DNA from: an uncultured Opitutia bacterium
GTDB taxonomy: Bacteria; Verrucomicrobiota; Verrucomicrobiia; Opitutales; Opitutaceae
Assembly (NCBI GenBank): GCA_903948415.1
Contig: CAJAYO010000893.1
Coordinates: 1 to 32,141 of the forward strand
Direction of reading: 5' to 3'
Length of the DNA: 32,141 nucleotides
The position numbers were made by a program, and so were the translations under genes. Of the stretch, positions 17,290-26,389 are shown in pieces. Position 1 is the stretch's first letter; each line of letters opens with the position of its first letter. A model generated the notes under the pieces. That model saw nothing but the letters and a program-made list of their open reading frames with translations, searched no databases and was not told where the DNA came from.

Positions 17290-18453
17290 GTGAAACTCGC
17301 CCTCGTCACCGAAACGTTCCCGCCGGAAATCAATGGCGTGGCGATGACGTTTGGCGTCATCGCCCGCGAACTCGGTCGTCGCGGCCACGCGGTCACCGTC
17401 TATCGCCCTCGCCGGCCGGGCCCGCTGCCGGCTTCCACCCCCGCCGATTTCACGGAGGTCGCGTTGCCCGGTCTGCCCGTCCCCGGTTACCCGCTGCTGC
17501 GCTTCGGCCTTCCCGCCGGCTCCGCCCTGCGCCGGCGCTGGCGCGCCGACCGCCCGGACCTCGTCCACGTCGCCACCGAGGGTCCGCTCGGCGCCTCCGC
17601 CGTGAGCGCCGCCCGCTCGCTCGGCCTCCCGGTCACGTCCAGTTTCCACACGAACTTCCACGCTTACACGCAACACTACGGCTACGCCCCCCTCCACCGG
17701 CTTGTGCTCTGGTGGCTCCGCCGGGTCCACAACCGCACCGCCCGCACCTTCGCGCCCACCACCCAACTCTGCGCCGAGCTCGAGGCACTCGGCTTCCGCG
17801 ACCTCGCCCTCCTCTCCCGCGGCGTCGACACCTGGCAGTTTCACCCCGCCCGCCGCTCCGGCGACCTTCGCCTGAGCTGGAAAGCGACGCCCGAAAACCC
17901 CGTCGTCATCCACGCCGGCCGCATGGCCGCGGAGAAAAACTACCCGCTCCTCTTCGAATGCTTCGCCGCCATGCGCGCGGCCAACCCCCGCTGCCGTTTC
18001 GTTTTGGTCGGCGACGGCCCGCTGCGCCCGCGCCTCCAACGCGACCACCCGGAGTGCACCTTCACCGGCTTCATCTCCCGGGACGAACTCGCGCGGCACT
18101 ACGCGTCCGCCGACATCTATATCCACGCCAGCCTCACGGAGACGTTTGGCAACGTCCTCACCGAGGCCCTCGCCAGCGGCCTGGCCGTCGCCGGCTTCGA
18201 CTACGCCGCCGCCCGCCAGTTCATCCAACACGGCTACAACGGTCTCGCCGTGCCGTCCGACCGCCCCGACCTGCTCCTCGCCGTCGCCACCCGGCTCGCG
18301 ACCGACAGCGCTCTGCGCGCCCACCTGCGGGCCTCCGCCCGCGCGGCGGTCGAGCCGCAGTCCTGGGAGACCGTGATCGCCCATTTCGAATCCGACCTCG
18401 CCCACGTCATCGCCCGCTCGCGCTCCACCGCTCTCGAACCCGCCGTCGTATGA
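17290..18453 (+). CDS. Glycosyltransferase family 4 (SqdX/PimB/MgtA-like lipid glycosyltransferase)
   Basis: MKLALVTETFPPEINGVAMTFGVIARELGRRGHAVTVYRP, SFHTNFHAYTQHYGYAPL, VIHAGRMAAEKNYPLLFECFAAM, FVLVGDGPLRPRL, YIHASLTETFGNVLTEALASGLAVAGFDYAAARQFI. Confidence 0.92.
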   Translation: MKLALVTETFPPEINGVAMTFGVIARELGRRGHAVTVYRPRRPGPLPASTPADFTEVALPGLPVPGYPLLRFGLPAGSALRRRWRADRPDLVHVATEGPLGASAVSAARSLGLPVTSSFHTNFHAYTQHYGYAPLHRLVLWWLRRVHNRTARTFAPTTQLCAELEALGFRDLALLSRGVDTWQFHPARRSGDLRLSWKATPENPVVIHAGRMAAEKNYPLLFECFAAMRAANPRCRFVLVGDGPLRPRLQRDHPECTFTGFISRDELARHYASADIYIHASLTETFGNVLTEALASGLAVAGFDYAAARQFIQHGYNGLAVPSDRPDLLLAVATRLATDSALRAHLRASARAAVEPQSWETVIAHFESDLAHVIARSRSTALEPAVV

Positions 18454-19640
18454 AAAAACCCCGTGTCCTCATTCTCACCGCCGGGTTTGGCGAAGGCCAC
18501 AACGCCGCCGCCCGTGCCCTGGCCGCTGCATGCGATGCCCTCCATGGCCCCGGCACCGCCCGCCTCGTCGATGTCTTCGCGCTCGCCTCGCCCCGCCTCA
18601 ACGCCCTTACCCGCCGCGTCTATCTCGGCCTGATCAACCGCACGCCGCGCCTCTGGAGTTCCGTCTACGCGTGGGTCGACCGCGCCGCGATCTTCCCCCG
18701 CGCGCTGCTTTTCTTCCGCCGCGAAAGCCGCCTCCTCGGTCGCATCATCGCCGCGGAACAGCCCGCCGTTCTCTGCAGCACCTACTTCATCTACGCCTAC
18801 CTGCTCGAGGGTCTCGCGCGCGAGGGCCGCCCACTCCCGCCGCATTTCAATATCGTCACCGACTCCATCAGCATCAACTCCCTCTGGTGGCGGGCCGCCT
18901 GCACGGGCTGGTTCCTGCCGAATCCGGAATCGGCCGAGGTGCTCGGCCGGGCCGGCATCGCGACCGAGCGTCTCCATGTCGCCGGGTTCCCCGTCAACCC
19001 GTTTTTCCGCGCCCACGCCGCCGCATTCTCGCCGCCCGCCCTCGCCGGCGGCGCCACGCCGCGTGTGCTTTACATCATCAACTCCGGCACCCGCCTCGCA
19101 CTCGAAACCGCCACCCAGTTGCTCGCCGAACCCGGCTGGTCCGTCACCTGCGCGGTCGGCCGCGACGAGCCCCTCCGCGCGCGCCTGGAAAAACTCGCCG
19201 CCACCCGGACCCATCCGGCCACGATCCTCGGCTGGACCGACCAGATCCCCCGCCTGCTTCTGACGCACCACGCCGTCGTGAGCAAAGCCGGCGGCGCCAC
19301 CACCCAGGAAGCCATCGCCGCGCGCTGTCCGATGATCGTCAACCAAGTCGTCCCCGGCCAGGAAGAGGGCAACTACGAACTCCTCCGCCGCCACCGCGTC
19401 GGGGCCCTGGCCGAGACCCCGGATGCCATCGTCCGGGAACTCCGCCGTGCGTTCGCCGACCAAGGCCGCGTCTGGAGCGAGTGGCGCAGCACGCTCACCC
19501 ATCTGGCCCGGCCCGACGCGGCCCACGCGATCGCGGCGCACCTGCTCGCGCACTCGGCTCCCACCGACGAACCGGGCCCCGTTCCCTTGCCGCACGCCCC
19601 GGCCTTCCCCGCGCCCCCCCTCCCTGCGACGACCGCATGA
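18450..19640 (+). CDS. MGDG synthase/UgtP-like (GT28) glycosyltransferase
   Basis: MKKPRVLILTAGFGEGHNAAARAL (GxGHxxAA), LNALTRRVYLGLINRTPRLWSSVY, GFPVNPFF, ILGWTDQIPRLLLTHHAVVSKAGGATTQEAIAARCPMIVNQVVPGQEEGNYELL. Start overlaps the upstream stop (ATGA). Confidence 0.9.
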   Translation: MKKPRVLILTAGFGEGHNAAARALAAACDALHGPGTARLVDVFALASPRLNALTRRVYLGLINRTPRLWSSVYAWVDRAAIFPRALLFFRRESRLLGRIIAAEQPAVLCSTYFIYAYLLEGLAREGRPLPPHFNIVTDSISINSLWWRAACTGWFLPNPESAEVLGRAGIATERLHVAGFPVNPFFRAHAAAFSPPALAGGATPRVLYIINSGTRLALETATQLLAEPGWSVTCAVGRDEPLRARLEKLAATRTHPATILGWTDQIPRLLLTHHAVVSKAGGATTQEAIAARCPMIVNQVVPGQEEGNYELLRRHRVGALAETPDAIVRELRRAFADQGRVWSEWRSTLTHLARPDAAHAIAAHLLAHSAPTDEPGPVPLPHAPAFPAPPLPATTA

Positions 19641-20581
19641 AAACGTGCTTCATCCTCAACCCCACCTCGGGCCGCAACCGCCGCCGCCCCGCTTTGGCCG
19701 GGCTCCTGCGCGACTTCATTTCATCGCGTTCCCTCGACGCCGTTGTCGCGACCACCGATGGTCCCGGCCATGCCACGCACCTCGCCCGCGACGCCGCGCT
19801 GGCCGGCTGCACGACCGTCGTCGCCGTTGGCGGCGACGGCACGATGAACGAAGTCGCCCAGGCCCTCCTCCACACTCCGGCCGCCCTCGCGCTCGTCCCC
19901 TGCGGCTCGGGCAACGGCCTCGCGCTGCATCTCGGCGTGCCGACGGCCCTGCTGCCCGCCCTCAACCTCGTCGCCCGCATCGGCGGACGTGTTGCCCAAA
20001 TCGATACGGGGAGCGCCAACGGCCATCCCTTCTTCAACGCCATGGGCCTCGGGCTCGATGCCGACGTGAGCCGCCGCTTCAACACCCTCACCTCCCGCGG
20101 ACTTCCCGCGTACGCCCGCACCGCGTTCGCCGCCTTTCGCGATCTGCGCACGGAACGCGTCTTCATTTCGACCTCCGACCGGCGGGAGACCCTCGACATC
20201 GTCCTCGTGGCCGTGGCGAACTCCGACCAATACGGCAACAACGCCCGCATCGCGCCTGGCGCCCGCACGGACGACGGCGCGCTCGATCTGGTCGCCGTCC
20301 GTACCGTCGGATTTCTCGGTGCGGCGGCCCTCGCCGCCCGGCTCTTCTGCGGCCGGTTCGACCGGAGCGCCCATGTTTGCCGCCTTCAGAGCCCGAGCTT
20401 TGTCATCGAACGCGCCGCTCCCGGCCTCATCCACACCGACGGCGAAACCCACGCCACCGGCGCCACGGTCGGGATCCTCGTCCACCCGCGCAGCCTCCGC
20501 ATCGTCGTGCCCGTCACCTCCTCCGCGGTGGCGGTCGTCGACGCGCTCTCCCCCGCCGGCTTCGCCCTCCAGCTGCCATGA
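19637..20581 (+). CDS. Diacylglycerol kinase family lipid kinase
   Basis: MKTCFILNPTSGRNRRRPALAG, TVVAVGGDGTMNEVAQALLHTPAALALVPCGSGNGLALHLGVP, FNAMGLGLDADV, HTDGETH. ATGA overlap with the upstream gene. Confidence 0.92.
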   Translation: MKTCFILNPTSGRNRRRPALAGLLRDFISSRSLDAVVATTDGPGHATHLARDAALAGCTTVVAVGGDGTMNEVAQALLHTPAALALVPCGSGNGLALHLGVPTALLPALNLVARIGGRVAQIDTGSANGHPFFNAMGLGLDADVSRRFNTLTSRGLPAYARTAFAAFRDLRTERVFISTSDRRETLDIVLVAVANSDQYGNNARIAPGARTDDGALDLVAVRTVGFLGAAALAARLFCGRFDRSAHVCRLQSPSFVIERAAPGLIHTDGETHATGATVGILVHPRSLRIVVPVTSSAVAVVDALSPAGFALQLP

Positions 20582-21405
20582 AAAAACTCCTGCGCGTCCG
20601 GACCGTGATTCTCTCCGACGTCCACCTCGGCACCGCCGAATCCAAAGCCGCCGAAGTGAACCACTTCCTCCGGCACACGCGCTGCGAAAAACTCATCCTG
20701 AACGGAGACATCATCGACGGCTGGCAGCTCACCCGCTCCGGCCAATGGACCAAGGCCCACACCCGCTTCATCCGCATCGTCCTCAAGAAACTCGAGAAGC
20801 GCGACACCGAGGTCATCTATCTTCGCGGCAACCACGACGACATCCTCGCCTCGTTCCTCCCGCTCGATTTTGAAAATCTCCGCATCGTCGAAGACTACAT
20901 TCACGAATCCCCGCGCGGCCGTTACCTGGTTCTTCACGGCGACGTGTTCGATACGATCACGAAAAATTTCGTCTGGCTCGCTCACCTCGGCGACTGGGGC
21001 TACCAGTTTCTCCTCAAGCTCAACCGCGCCTACAACGCCTGGCGGGCCTGGCGCGGACAGGAATATTGGTCGCTCAGCAAAGCCATCAAGGCGCGCGTCA
21101 AACAGGCGGTCAGCCACGTCGGCGATTTCGAGGCGCACATCGCCGAACTCGCCCGCGCCCGCGGCTGCACCGGCGTGATGTGCGGCCATATCCACACCGC
21201 TGCCGACAAAATGATGGGCGACATCCACTACCTCAACAGCGGCGACTGGGTCGAGTCGCTCAGCGCCGTCGTCGAGCATTTCGACGGCCGTTTTGAACTC
21301 GTCCACTTCACCGACTTCGTCCGCGAGTTCCCGCTGGACCTCGCGGACGGCGGCTCCGACGACAGCCCCGCCGAGCCCGCTCTCGTCGACGCGGGCAGCG
21401 AATAG
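20578..21405 (+). CDS. Calcineurin-like metallophosphoesterase of the PlcP/LpxH-like family
   Basis: VILSDVHLGT, LILNGDIIDGW, IYLRGNHDDILASF, RYLVLHGDVFDTI, LAHLGDWGYQFLLKLNRAYN, YWSLSKAIKARVKQAV, GVMCGHIHTA, YLNSGDWVESLSAVVEHFDGRFEL. ATGA overlap with the upstream gene. Confidence 0.9.
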   Translation: MKKLLRVRTVILSDVHLGTAESKAAEVNHFLRHTRCEKLILNGDIIDGWQLTRSGQWTKAHTRFIRIVLKKLEKRDTEVIYLRGNHDDILASFLPLDFENLRIVEDYIHESPRGRYLVLHGDVFDTITKNFVWLAHLGDWGYQFLLKLNRAYNAWRAWRGQEYWSLSKAIKARVKQAVSHVGDFEAHIAELARARGCTGVMCGHIHTAADKMMGDIHYLNSGDWVESLSAVVEHFDGRFELVHFTDFVREFPLDLADGGSDDSPAEPALVDAGSE

Positions 21406-21481
21406 TCCCCCGCTGCGTTCGTCGCAAAAAGCGCTCAAATTTATTTGTCACGTAATACGTGCCGGCCGTTTTGCAGGGGCC

Positions 21482-21503
21482 GTTTCTTGGCAGAAAAAGA
21501 AAC
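21482..21503. terminator. Possible terminator between convergent genes
   Basis: gtttctt-ggcagaaa-aagaaac inverted repeat (7-bp arms, A/T-rich); weak. Confidence 0.3.
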
Positions 21504-21512
21504 ACCGTCACA

Positions 21513-22355
21513 CTAGCCCCGCCCACCCCCGCCGCCCAGATCGCGGCTCAGAAGATGAATCCAGTCTTCGTGCAGGAATTCGGCGGACCCGCCGGTGAAA
21601 AACGGCTCAAGTTCCCGGCACAGCCAGTCCCGCGTCTCCGTCACCGGTTCCTGTTTTCGGTCGATCGCGCCGATGAGCGAACTGTGCGTCAGCAGATTGT
21701 CCACATACTCGTCGAGCGTGTGCCGGACCCGGTGCGTCAGGCTCTCGCGCGCCACGTCGTGAAAGCCGAACCCCACCGCCTTTTCCTCCGTCAGCACCTC
21801 GTCGTTGCGCTGCGCCTTCGGGTAGCGGGCCCGAAACACGCCGCGTTTCCACGTTTCAAACTCGGCGTGGTCCGCCAGCTTGCCCGTCGAGCCGACCTTG
21901 TACAAAACGAGCCATCCTCCACCCCGCAGTACCCGCGCGGACTCGGCCAGAAATTTGTCCTGGTCGAACCAGTGATAGGCCGAGCACACCGTCAGCAGAT
22001 CGAAACTGCCCCGCGCAAACGGCAGCGCCTCCGCATAACCGCAGCGATAGTCGATGGCCGGATGCCGCTCCGCCTGCGCCAGCATGAACCGCGACGAATC
22101 AAGCCCCACCACCGACTTCGCCAGCGGCAGCAGCGCCACGGTCGAATGCCCGGTGCCGCACCCCACGTCCAACGCCCGCTCCACCGGCAGCGCCTCGCCC
22201 AGAAGGGTCTTCACCCATCCGAGCACGCGCCCCTGGCTCTGGGGCCGGTTGCCGGCGTAGCGCGCCGCCGCCGCTTGCGAGTTGAAATGGTTGACGACGC
22301 TGTGTCCGGCCGGTCCTTCCGGTCCGGGCTGCACCCAAGTAGTCGCAGGATTCAT
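21513..22355 (-). CDS. Class I SAM-dependent methyltransferase
   Basis: ERALDVGCGTGHSTVALLPLAKSVVGLDSSRFMLAQAE...YAEALPFARGSFDLLTVCSAYHWFDQDKFLAESARVLRGGGWLVLY. ATG at 22355 preferred over the track start 22475. Confidence 0.9.
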   Translation of the reverse strand: MNPATTWVQPGPEGPAGHSVVNHFNSQAAAARYAGNRPQSQGRVLGWVKTLLGEALPVERALDVGCGTGHSTVALLPLAKSVVGLDSSRFMLAQAERHPAIDYRCGYAEALPFARGSFDLLTVCSAYHWFDQDKFLAESARVLRGGGWLVLYKVGSTGKLADHAEFETWKRGVFRARYPKAQRNDEVLTEEKAVGFGFHDVARESLTHRVRHTLDEYVDNLLTHSSLIGAIDRKQEPVTETRDWLCRELEPFFTGGSAEFLHEDWIHLLSRDLGGGGGRG

Positions 22356-22566
22356 CCCGCACCTTTTCCGCGCCGCCGGATCCGCGCAACCGCCCTGCGT
22401 CACGATCACGCAACATCGCCGGCGACGCCCCATCCCGTCCTCGTTCTCACCCTCCGGGCCCTCGCGCGACGGCAAAAATCACAACGGCGTTTCGGACTCG
22501 AAACGTTTCGGTGACACCGCGGGTTTGCCTTTGCCAACGGAAGAACGAGCGCTCGCTGCTATCTCG

Positions 22567-23685
22567 ATGCCTGCGCCCACACTTTCCCCTGCTCTTTCGT
22601 TGCTGGCGGCCTTTTCCCGCTTTTCGCCCGCCCAGCCGCTCCACCATTTTTTTCGCGCGGCGGGCTACAAGCTCCGGCCGCCCCGCCCGTTGCCGCATAC
22701 GCCCGCGATCACCCCCGCCCAAACCGAAATCCTCGCCCGCGGCGAAGCCGCCCTTCACCAGCGCGCCACCGTCCTCTGCGAGCGGCGGTTCGGCTCGACG
22801 CCCACAATTGTACTGGGTGGCTTCGTGCCCGACTCGACCGAACAAGTTTTTCTGTTGCGCGGCTATCTCCTCCGGAGGGGCAGCGTCTATTATCTGAACT
22901 ACCCGCGCGGCGGGTTTTCGCCCGCGCTGATTTGCGCCCAGCTCGACGATCTCGTCACCGAGCTGAACACGCTCCACGGCCAGCAGCCCGTCGTCTTCGG
23001 CGTCAGCTTCGGCGCCGGCCTCGTATTGGAATGGCTCAGACGCTCCCGTGCCGCCCATCGCTCTCCCTCCATCGGCGGCGTGGTCCTCGTCAGTCCCGTC
23101 GCGTGCGCCGCCGACATCGTCGTCCCCGGCGAAGCCAAGGCGTCCACCTTGATCGGTCGCGCCCTCAAACCGTACCTCGATAGCGGTGCAACTGTCGGTC
23201 CGGAAGTGATCCACCGTTCCCGCACCATTTTCGCCAAGATTTTTGAAGCCGGCGCGCAGAACCGCGAAACGATCCGATCTCTCCTCACCGCCGGTGAACT
23301 GCTCCAACTCCGGGACCGCGTCCTCGCAGCGATCAAGGACCTCGAACCCTTGGGCGCCTGCGAACGCGTCGACGCCCTGCGCGCCATGCCGCCGCTTTCC
23401 CCGTGGGACACCGCCGGACGCCTCCCCCTTGCGACCGCACCCGCCCTCGTCCTCTACGCCGAGAAAGAAAGCGCCGTGATCGCGGTCGGCTCGCCGACCC
23501 GCACCGCCTTCGATTCGGCCCTCCAGGCCATTTTCCCCCACGGGGAACTCAAGGTCGTCTCCGGCGCGCCCGGCGGCAACGCCGTGCAACACGCGTCGCT
23601 TATTTTCCATTACTTTCAATTTCTGCCGCCGGTGGCGGCCTTCTACCGCAGTCTGAAAGCCCGGAAACTTCCCCTCGCCGCATGA
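22567..23685 (+). CDS. Alpha/beta hydrolase
   Basis: TIVLGGFVPDSTEQVFLLRGYLLRRGSVYYLNYPRGGFS, nucleophile elbow VVFGVSFGAGLVLEWL (GxSxG), VVLVSPVACA, C-terminal H in QHASLIFHYFQF. Confidence 0.8.
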   Translation: MPAPTLSPALSLLAAFSRFSPAQPLHHFFRAAGYKLRPPRPLPHTPAITPAQTEILARGEAALHQRATVLCERRFGSTPTIVLGGFVPDSTEQVFLLRGYLLRRGSVYYLNYPRGGFSPALICAQLDDLVTELNTLHGQQPVVFGVSFGAGLVLEWLRRSRAAHRSPSIGGVVLVSPVACAADIVVPGEAKASTLIGRALKPYLDSGATVGPEVIHRSRTIFAKIFEAGAQNRETIRSLLTAGELLQLRDRVLAAIKDLEPLGACERVDALRAMPPLSPWDTAGRLPLATAPALVLYAEKESAVIAVGSPTRTAFDSALQAIFPHGELKVVSGAPGGNAVQHASLIFHYFQFLPPVAAFYRSLKARKLPLAA

Positions 23686-25256
23686 ACCTCAAGGACCTCT
23701 ACACGCTCGGCGCTTCGGTCCTGGCGGCGGCGGCCGCTCGGCGCCTTCGACAGGTTACCGCGGCGCCCGGCCACCAACACCAGATCTTTTCCCGCCTGAC
23801 CCGCCGTCTCGCCGCCACCTCCCATTGGGCCGAGGCGGGCGTCACCGCGACCATGAACTACCCCCGTTTCCAGGAGCGCATTGCCCCGCACAGCTACGAG
23901 CGCCTCGCTCCCGCCGTCGAGCGCATGAAACGCGGCGAAGCCGACGTCCTGTGGCCGGGACGTTGCGCGCATTTTGCGGTCTCGTCCGGCACGACCGCCG
24001 GACGCACGAAGTATCTGCCGATTACATCGGCGATGCTCGATCACTTTCGCCAGGCCGGACTCGACTCCCTGCTCTACTACGCCGCCCGCACCGGTAACCC
24101 GTCGGTCTTCCGCGGCCGCCACTTGTTTCTCGGGGGCTCGTCGGCCCTTTCCCCGCTGCCCGAGATGGCGCCGCACAAGGCCTACGCGGGAGACCTCAGC
24201 GGGATCACCGCGCTGAATCTGCCCGCGTGGGTGGAAAAACACCTCTACGAACCGGGCGCGCAAATCGCCCAGATGACCGACTGGCCCGCCAAACTCGCCG
24301 CCATCGTCCGGCGGACGAGTACCGTCAACATCACCATGCTCGCCGGCATCCCGAGTTGGGTGCTGATCCTCGCCGCCGCTCTCCGCCATCACGCCGCCGC
24401 CCACGACCGCTCGGCCCTCCACCTGCAGGAAATCTGGCCGAACCTCGAATGCTTCGTCCACGGAGGCGTTCCGATCGACCCCTTTCTCGGCGAACTCCGG
24501 GCCGCCCTCGGGCCGACGGTGAACTTCCACGAGGTCTATCCCGCCTCGGAGGGTTTCATCGCGGCTCAGGCCGACGAGCCGGGCCTCGGACTCCGGCTCA
24601 TGGCCAACGCCGGCATCTTCTACGAGTTCATCCCTCTCGCTGACTACGACGAAACGCGCCTCGAACACCTCGGCCGCAAAGCCGTGCCTCTCGCCGGCGT
24701 GCAAGTCGGCGTCGACTACGCGCTCGTGATGACGACCCCCGCCGGTCTCGCGCGCTATGTGATCGGCGACATCGTGCGCTTCACCTCGACGGAGCCGCCG
24801 CGCCTCCTCTACGTCGGGCGAACGAAACTGCAGCTCAGTGCCTTCGGGGAGCATGTTATCGAAAAAGAGGTCACCGATGCCTTGCTTGCCGTCACGCAAC
24901 GCCACGCCTGCACCATCGCCAACTTCCATGTTGCCCCCATCTTCGTCAACGCCGCCACGGGCCAACACCGCGGACAACACGAGTGGTGGATCGAACTCCG
25001 CTCCGGCACGACCCCGGCGCCGATGCCCGCGCGCCTAGCCACCGACCTCGACACCGAGTTGCAGCGCCTCAACGACGACTACGAAGCCAAGCGACTGGGC
25101 GGGGGGCTCGCCCCGCCGTCCGTGCGCCTCGTCGCCCCCGGCACGTTCGAGCACTGGCAGCGCCGTCAGGGCAAATGGGGCGGTCAGCACAAAATGCCCC
25201 GGTGCCGCAGCGACCGCACAATCGCCGACGAACTCGCGCTCGCAGTTGCTTCCTAG
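23682..25256 (+). CDS. GH3-family (auxin-responsive GH3-like) acyl-adenylating enzyme
   Basis: AHFAVSSGTTAGRTKYLPIT (P-loop-like), NVTMLAGIPSWV-type segment, NFHEVYPASEGFIAAQ, YALVMTTPAGLARYVIGDIVRF, LLYVGRTKLQLSAFGEHVIEKEV. ATGA overlap with the hydrolase. Confidence 0.92.
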   Translation: MNLKDLYTLGASVLAAAAARRLRQVTAAPGHQHQIFSRLTRRLAATSHWAEAGVTATMNYPRFQERIAPHSYERLAPAVERMKRGEADVLWPGRCAHFAVSSGTTAGRTKYLPITSAMLDHFRQAGLDSLLYYAARTGNPSVFRGRHLFLGGSSALSPLPEMAPHKAYAGDLSGITALNLPAWVEKHLYEPGAQIAQMTDWPAKLAAIVRRTSTVNITMLAGIPSWVLILAAALRHHAAAHDRSALHLQEIWPNLECFVHGGVPIDPFLGELRAALGPTVNFHEVYPASEGFIAAQADEPGLGLRLMANAGIFYEFIPLADYDETRLEHLGRKAVPLAGVQVGVDYALVMTTPAGLARYVIGDIVRFTSTEPPRLLYVGRTKLQLSAFGEHVIEKEVTDALLAVTQRHACTIANFHVAPIFVNAATGQHRGQHEWWIELRSGTTPAPMPARLATDLDTELQRLNDDYEAKRLGGGLAPPSVRLVAPGTFEHWQRRQGKWGGQHKMPRCRSDRTIADELALAVAS

Positions 25257-25685
25257 GGCCAGAACTGACCGCCCGCGGCCGAGGCGACGAGGGCGCACGG
25301 GGTCATCGCGGCATCGTCCCCGGGAGGCGAAACCCCGTTGCGCTCTGCCGCTCCGGGATGTGGGTCTCTTCCGGAATGCTCACAAAACGGCGGGGATATG
25401 TTCGTCGTCGACGATCGCGTGGCGCCCCATCGTTCAACGAACCGCGACGGCGCCCTCTCTCGTATCGGAATACGCGATGCGACCACCTGCCTCGCGCAGC
25501 AACTCCCCGCGTCCTCGGACGCTTTTTTGAGAAAAAAAGAAATTGGCTGGTCGTGACCTCGCCCGTGCTATCGGACCAAAATCAGCCAGAACCGCCAGGC
25601 GGGGTCTTCCCGCTCGGCCGCCGCCGCCGCCAAGAAAATCACACGGAAAACTCCGCCCCATGGCGCCAGGCCCATCCGCGGGCGG

Positions 25686-26132
25686 TCAAACGGCGCGCCT
25701 CGCCCCGGAAGGATTGAGGCCGGGTGCCGGCTCGATTTTCTGGGCATCACTCACGGCCCCAGCTGCCTTGGATGAATGAGGAACTTCCGCGGCCGGAGCC
25801 GTCCGCCTGGCGGCGGCCTTGGCTTTCTGGGGGCGCGTCGATTTCTTCACCGCCATCCGCAGCTTTTTCCGGGGAACAGTCCGCGGGGCAATGGCAGCGA
25901 CGGTGGCCTCATCCAACGCCCGGTTGAGCACTTTCAATTTCTTGCGGACACCCTTTGCGTCACGCTTCGCCAGCTTGAATGCTTTCTTCGCGCGTTTGTG
26001 GCTCTCCTTGGTGCTGATCACCCGCTTCTTTGCGATCGCCAGGCGCTCTTCCAATGCGGTCACCTGCCGCTGCAAATCGGGAATTTTCGCCGTTTCCGGC
26101 GCCTCGGTGTTCGTCTCAATTTTGGTTTTCAT
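25686..26132 (-). CDS. Small coiled-coil protein with a Lys/Ala/Arg-rich basic tail
   Basis: 148 aa; heptad-like N-terminal half (DLQRQVTALEERLAIAKKRVISTKESHKRAKKAFKLAKRDAKGVRKKLKVLNRALDEAT), then basic PRKKLRMAVKKSTRPQKAKAAARR. Confidence 0.7.
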   Translation of the reverse strand: MKTKIETNTEAPETAKIPDLQRQVTALEERLAIAKKRVISTKESHKRAKKAFKLAKRDAKGVRKKLKVLNRALDEATVAAIAPRTVPRKKLRMAVKKSTRPQKAKAAARRTAPAAEVPHSSKAAGAVSDAQKIEPAPGLNPSGARRAV

Positions 26133-26345
26133 AATTTGCGGTAGGAGATCGGCGAACGCCGCAGCTCTGCGGTCACCGGCGTGAAAAATGGCCGCGACGG
26201 TACAGCGCAGACTATCCTGGAATCAACGCCGGGAATGTTACGTTTTCCGCGCTCGTTCGCGGGGATCTTCCCGCCCGAATCATGCACCTGCGGAAGAGCC
26301 GCGTCATGACTCCCCTGACCGCACCGTCGAAATCGCAGACCTCCC

Positions 26346-26389
26346 ATTGTCACGCCTTCGTCACGCAAACGACTCCGGTTCGCCATGGA
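26346..26389 (+). promoter_or_regulatory. Pho-box-like tandem 11-bp direct repeats upstream of the second TonB-dependent receptor
   Basis: ATTGTCACGCC / TTCGTCACGCA / AACGACTCCGG / TTCGCCATGGA in strict 11-bp register; a TAAGAT -10-like hexamer follows at 26397-26402. Confidence 0.5.

Noticed and set aside
17136-19640. 834-aa ORF that could be read as a large fusion protein
   Set aside because: The first ~440 codons are an Arg/Pro-rich out-of-frame reading of the GT4 gene. The real gene starts at ATG 18450, overlapping the GT4 stop.
18530-20581. 683-aa ORF suggesting a fused lipid kinase
   Set aside because: N-terminal part is an out-of-frame reading of the GT28 gene; true start is ATG 19637. 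The same logic applies to 19423..21405, with true start 20578.
22488-22505. Inverted repeat cgtttcg-gact-cgaaacg upstream of the alpha/beta hydrolase
   Set aside because: Possible operator, but single and short, with no supporting second copy in the window; not enough to call.
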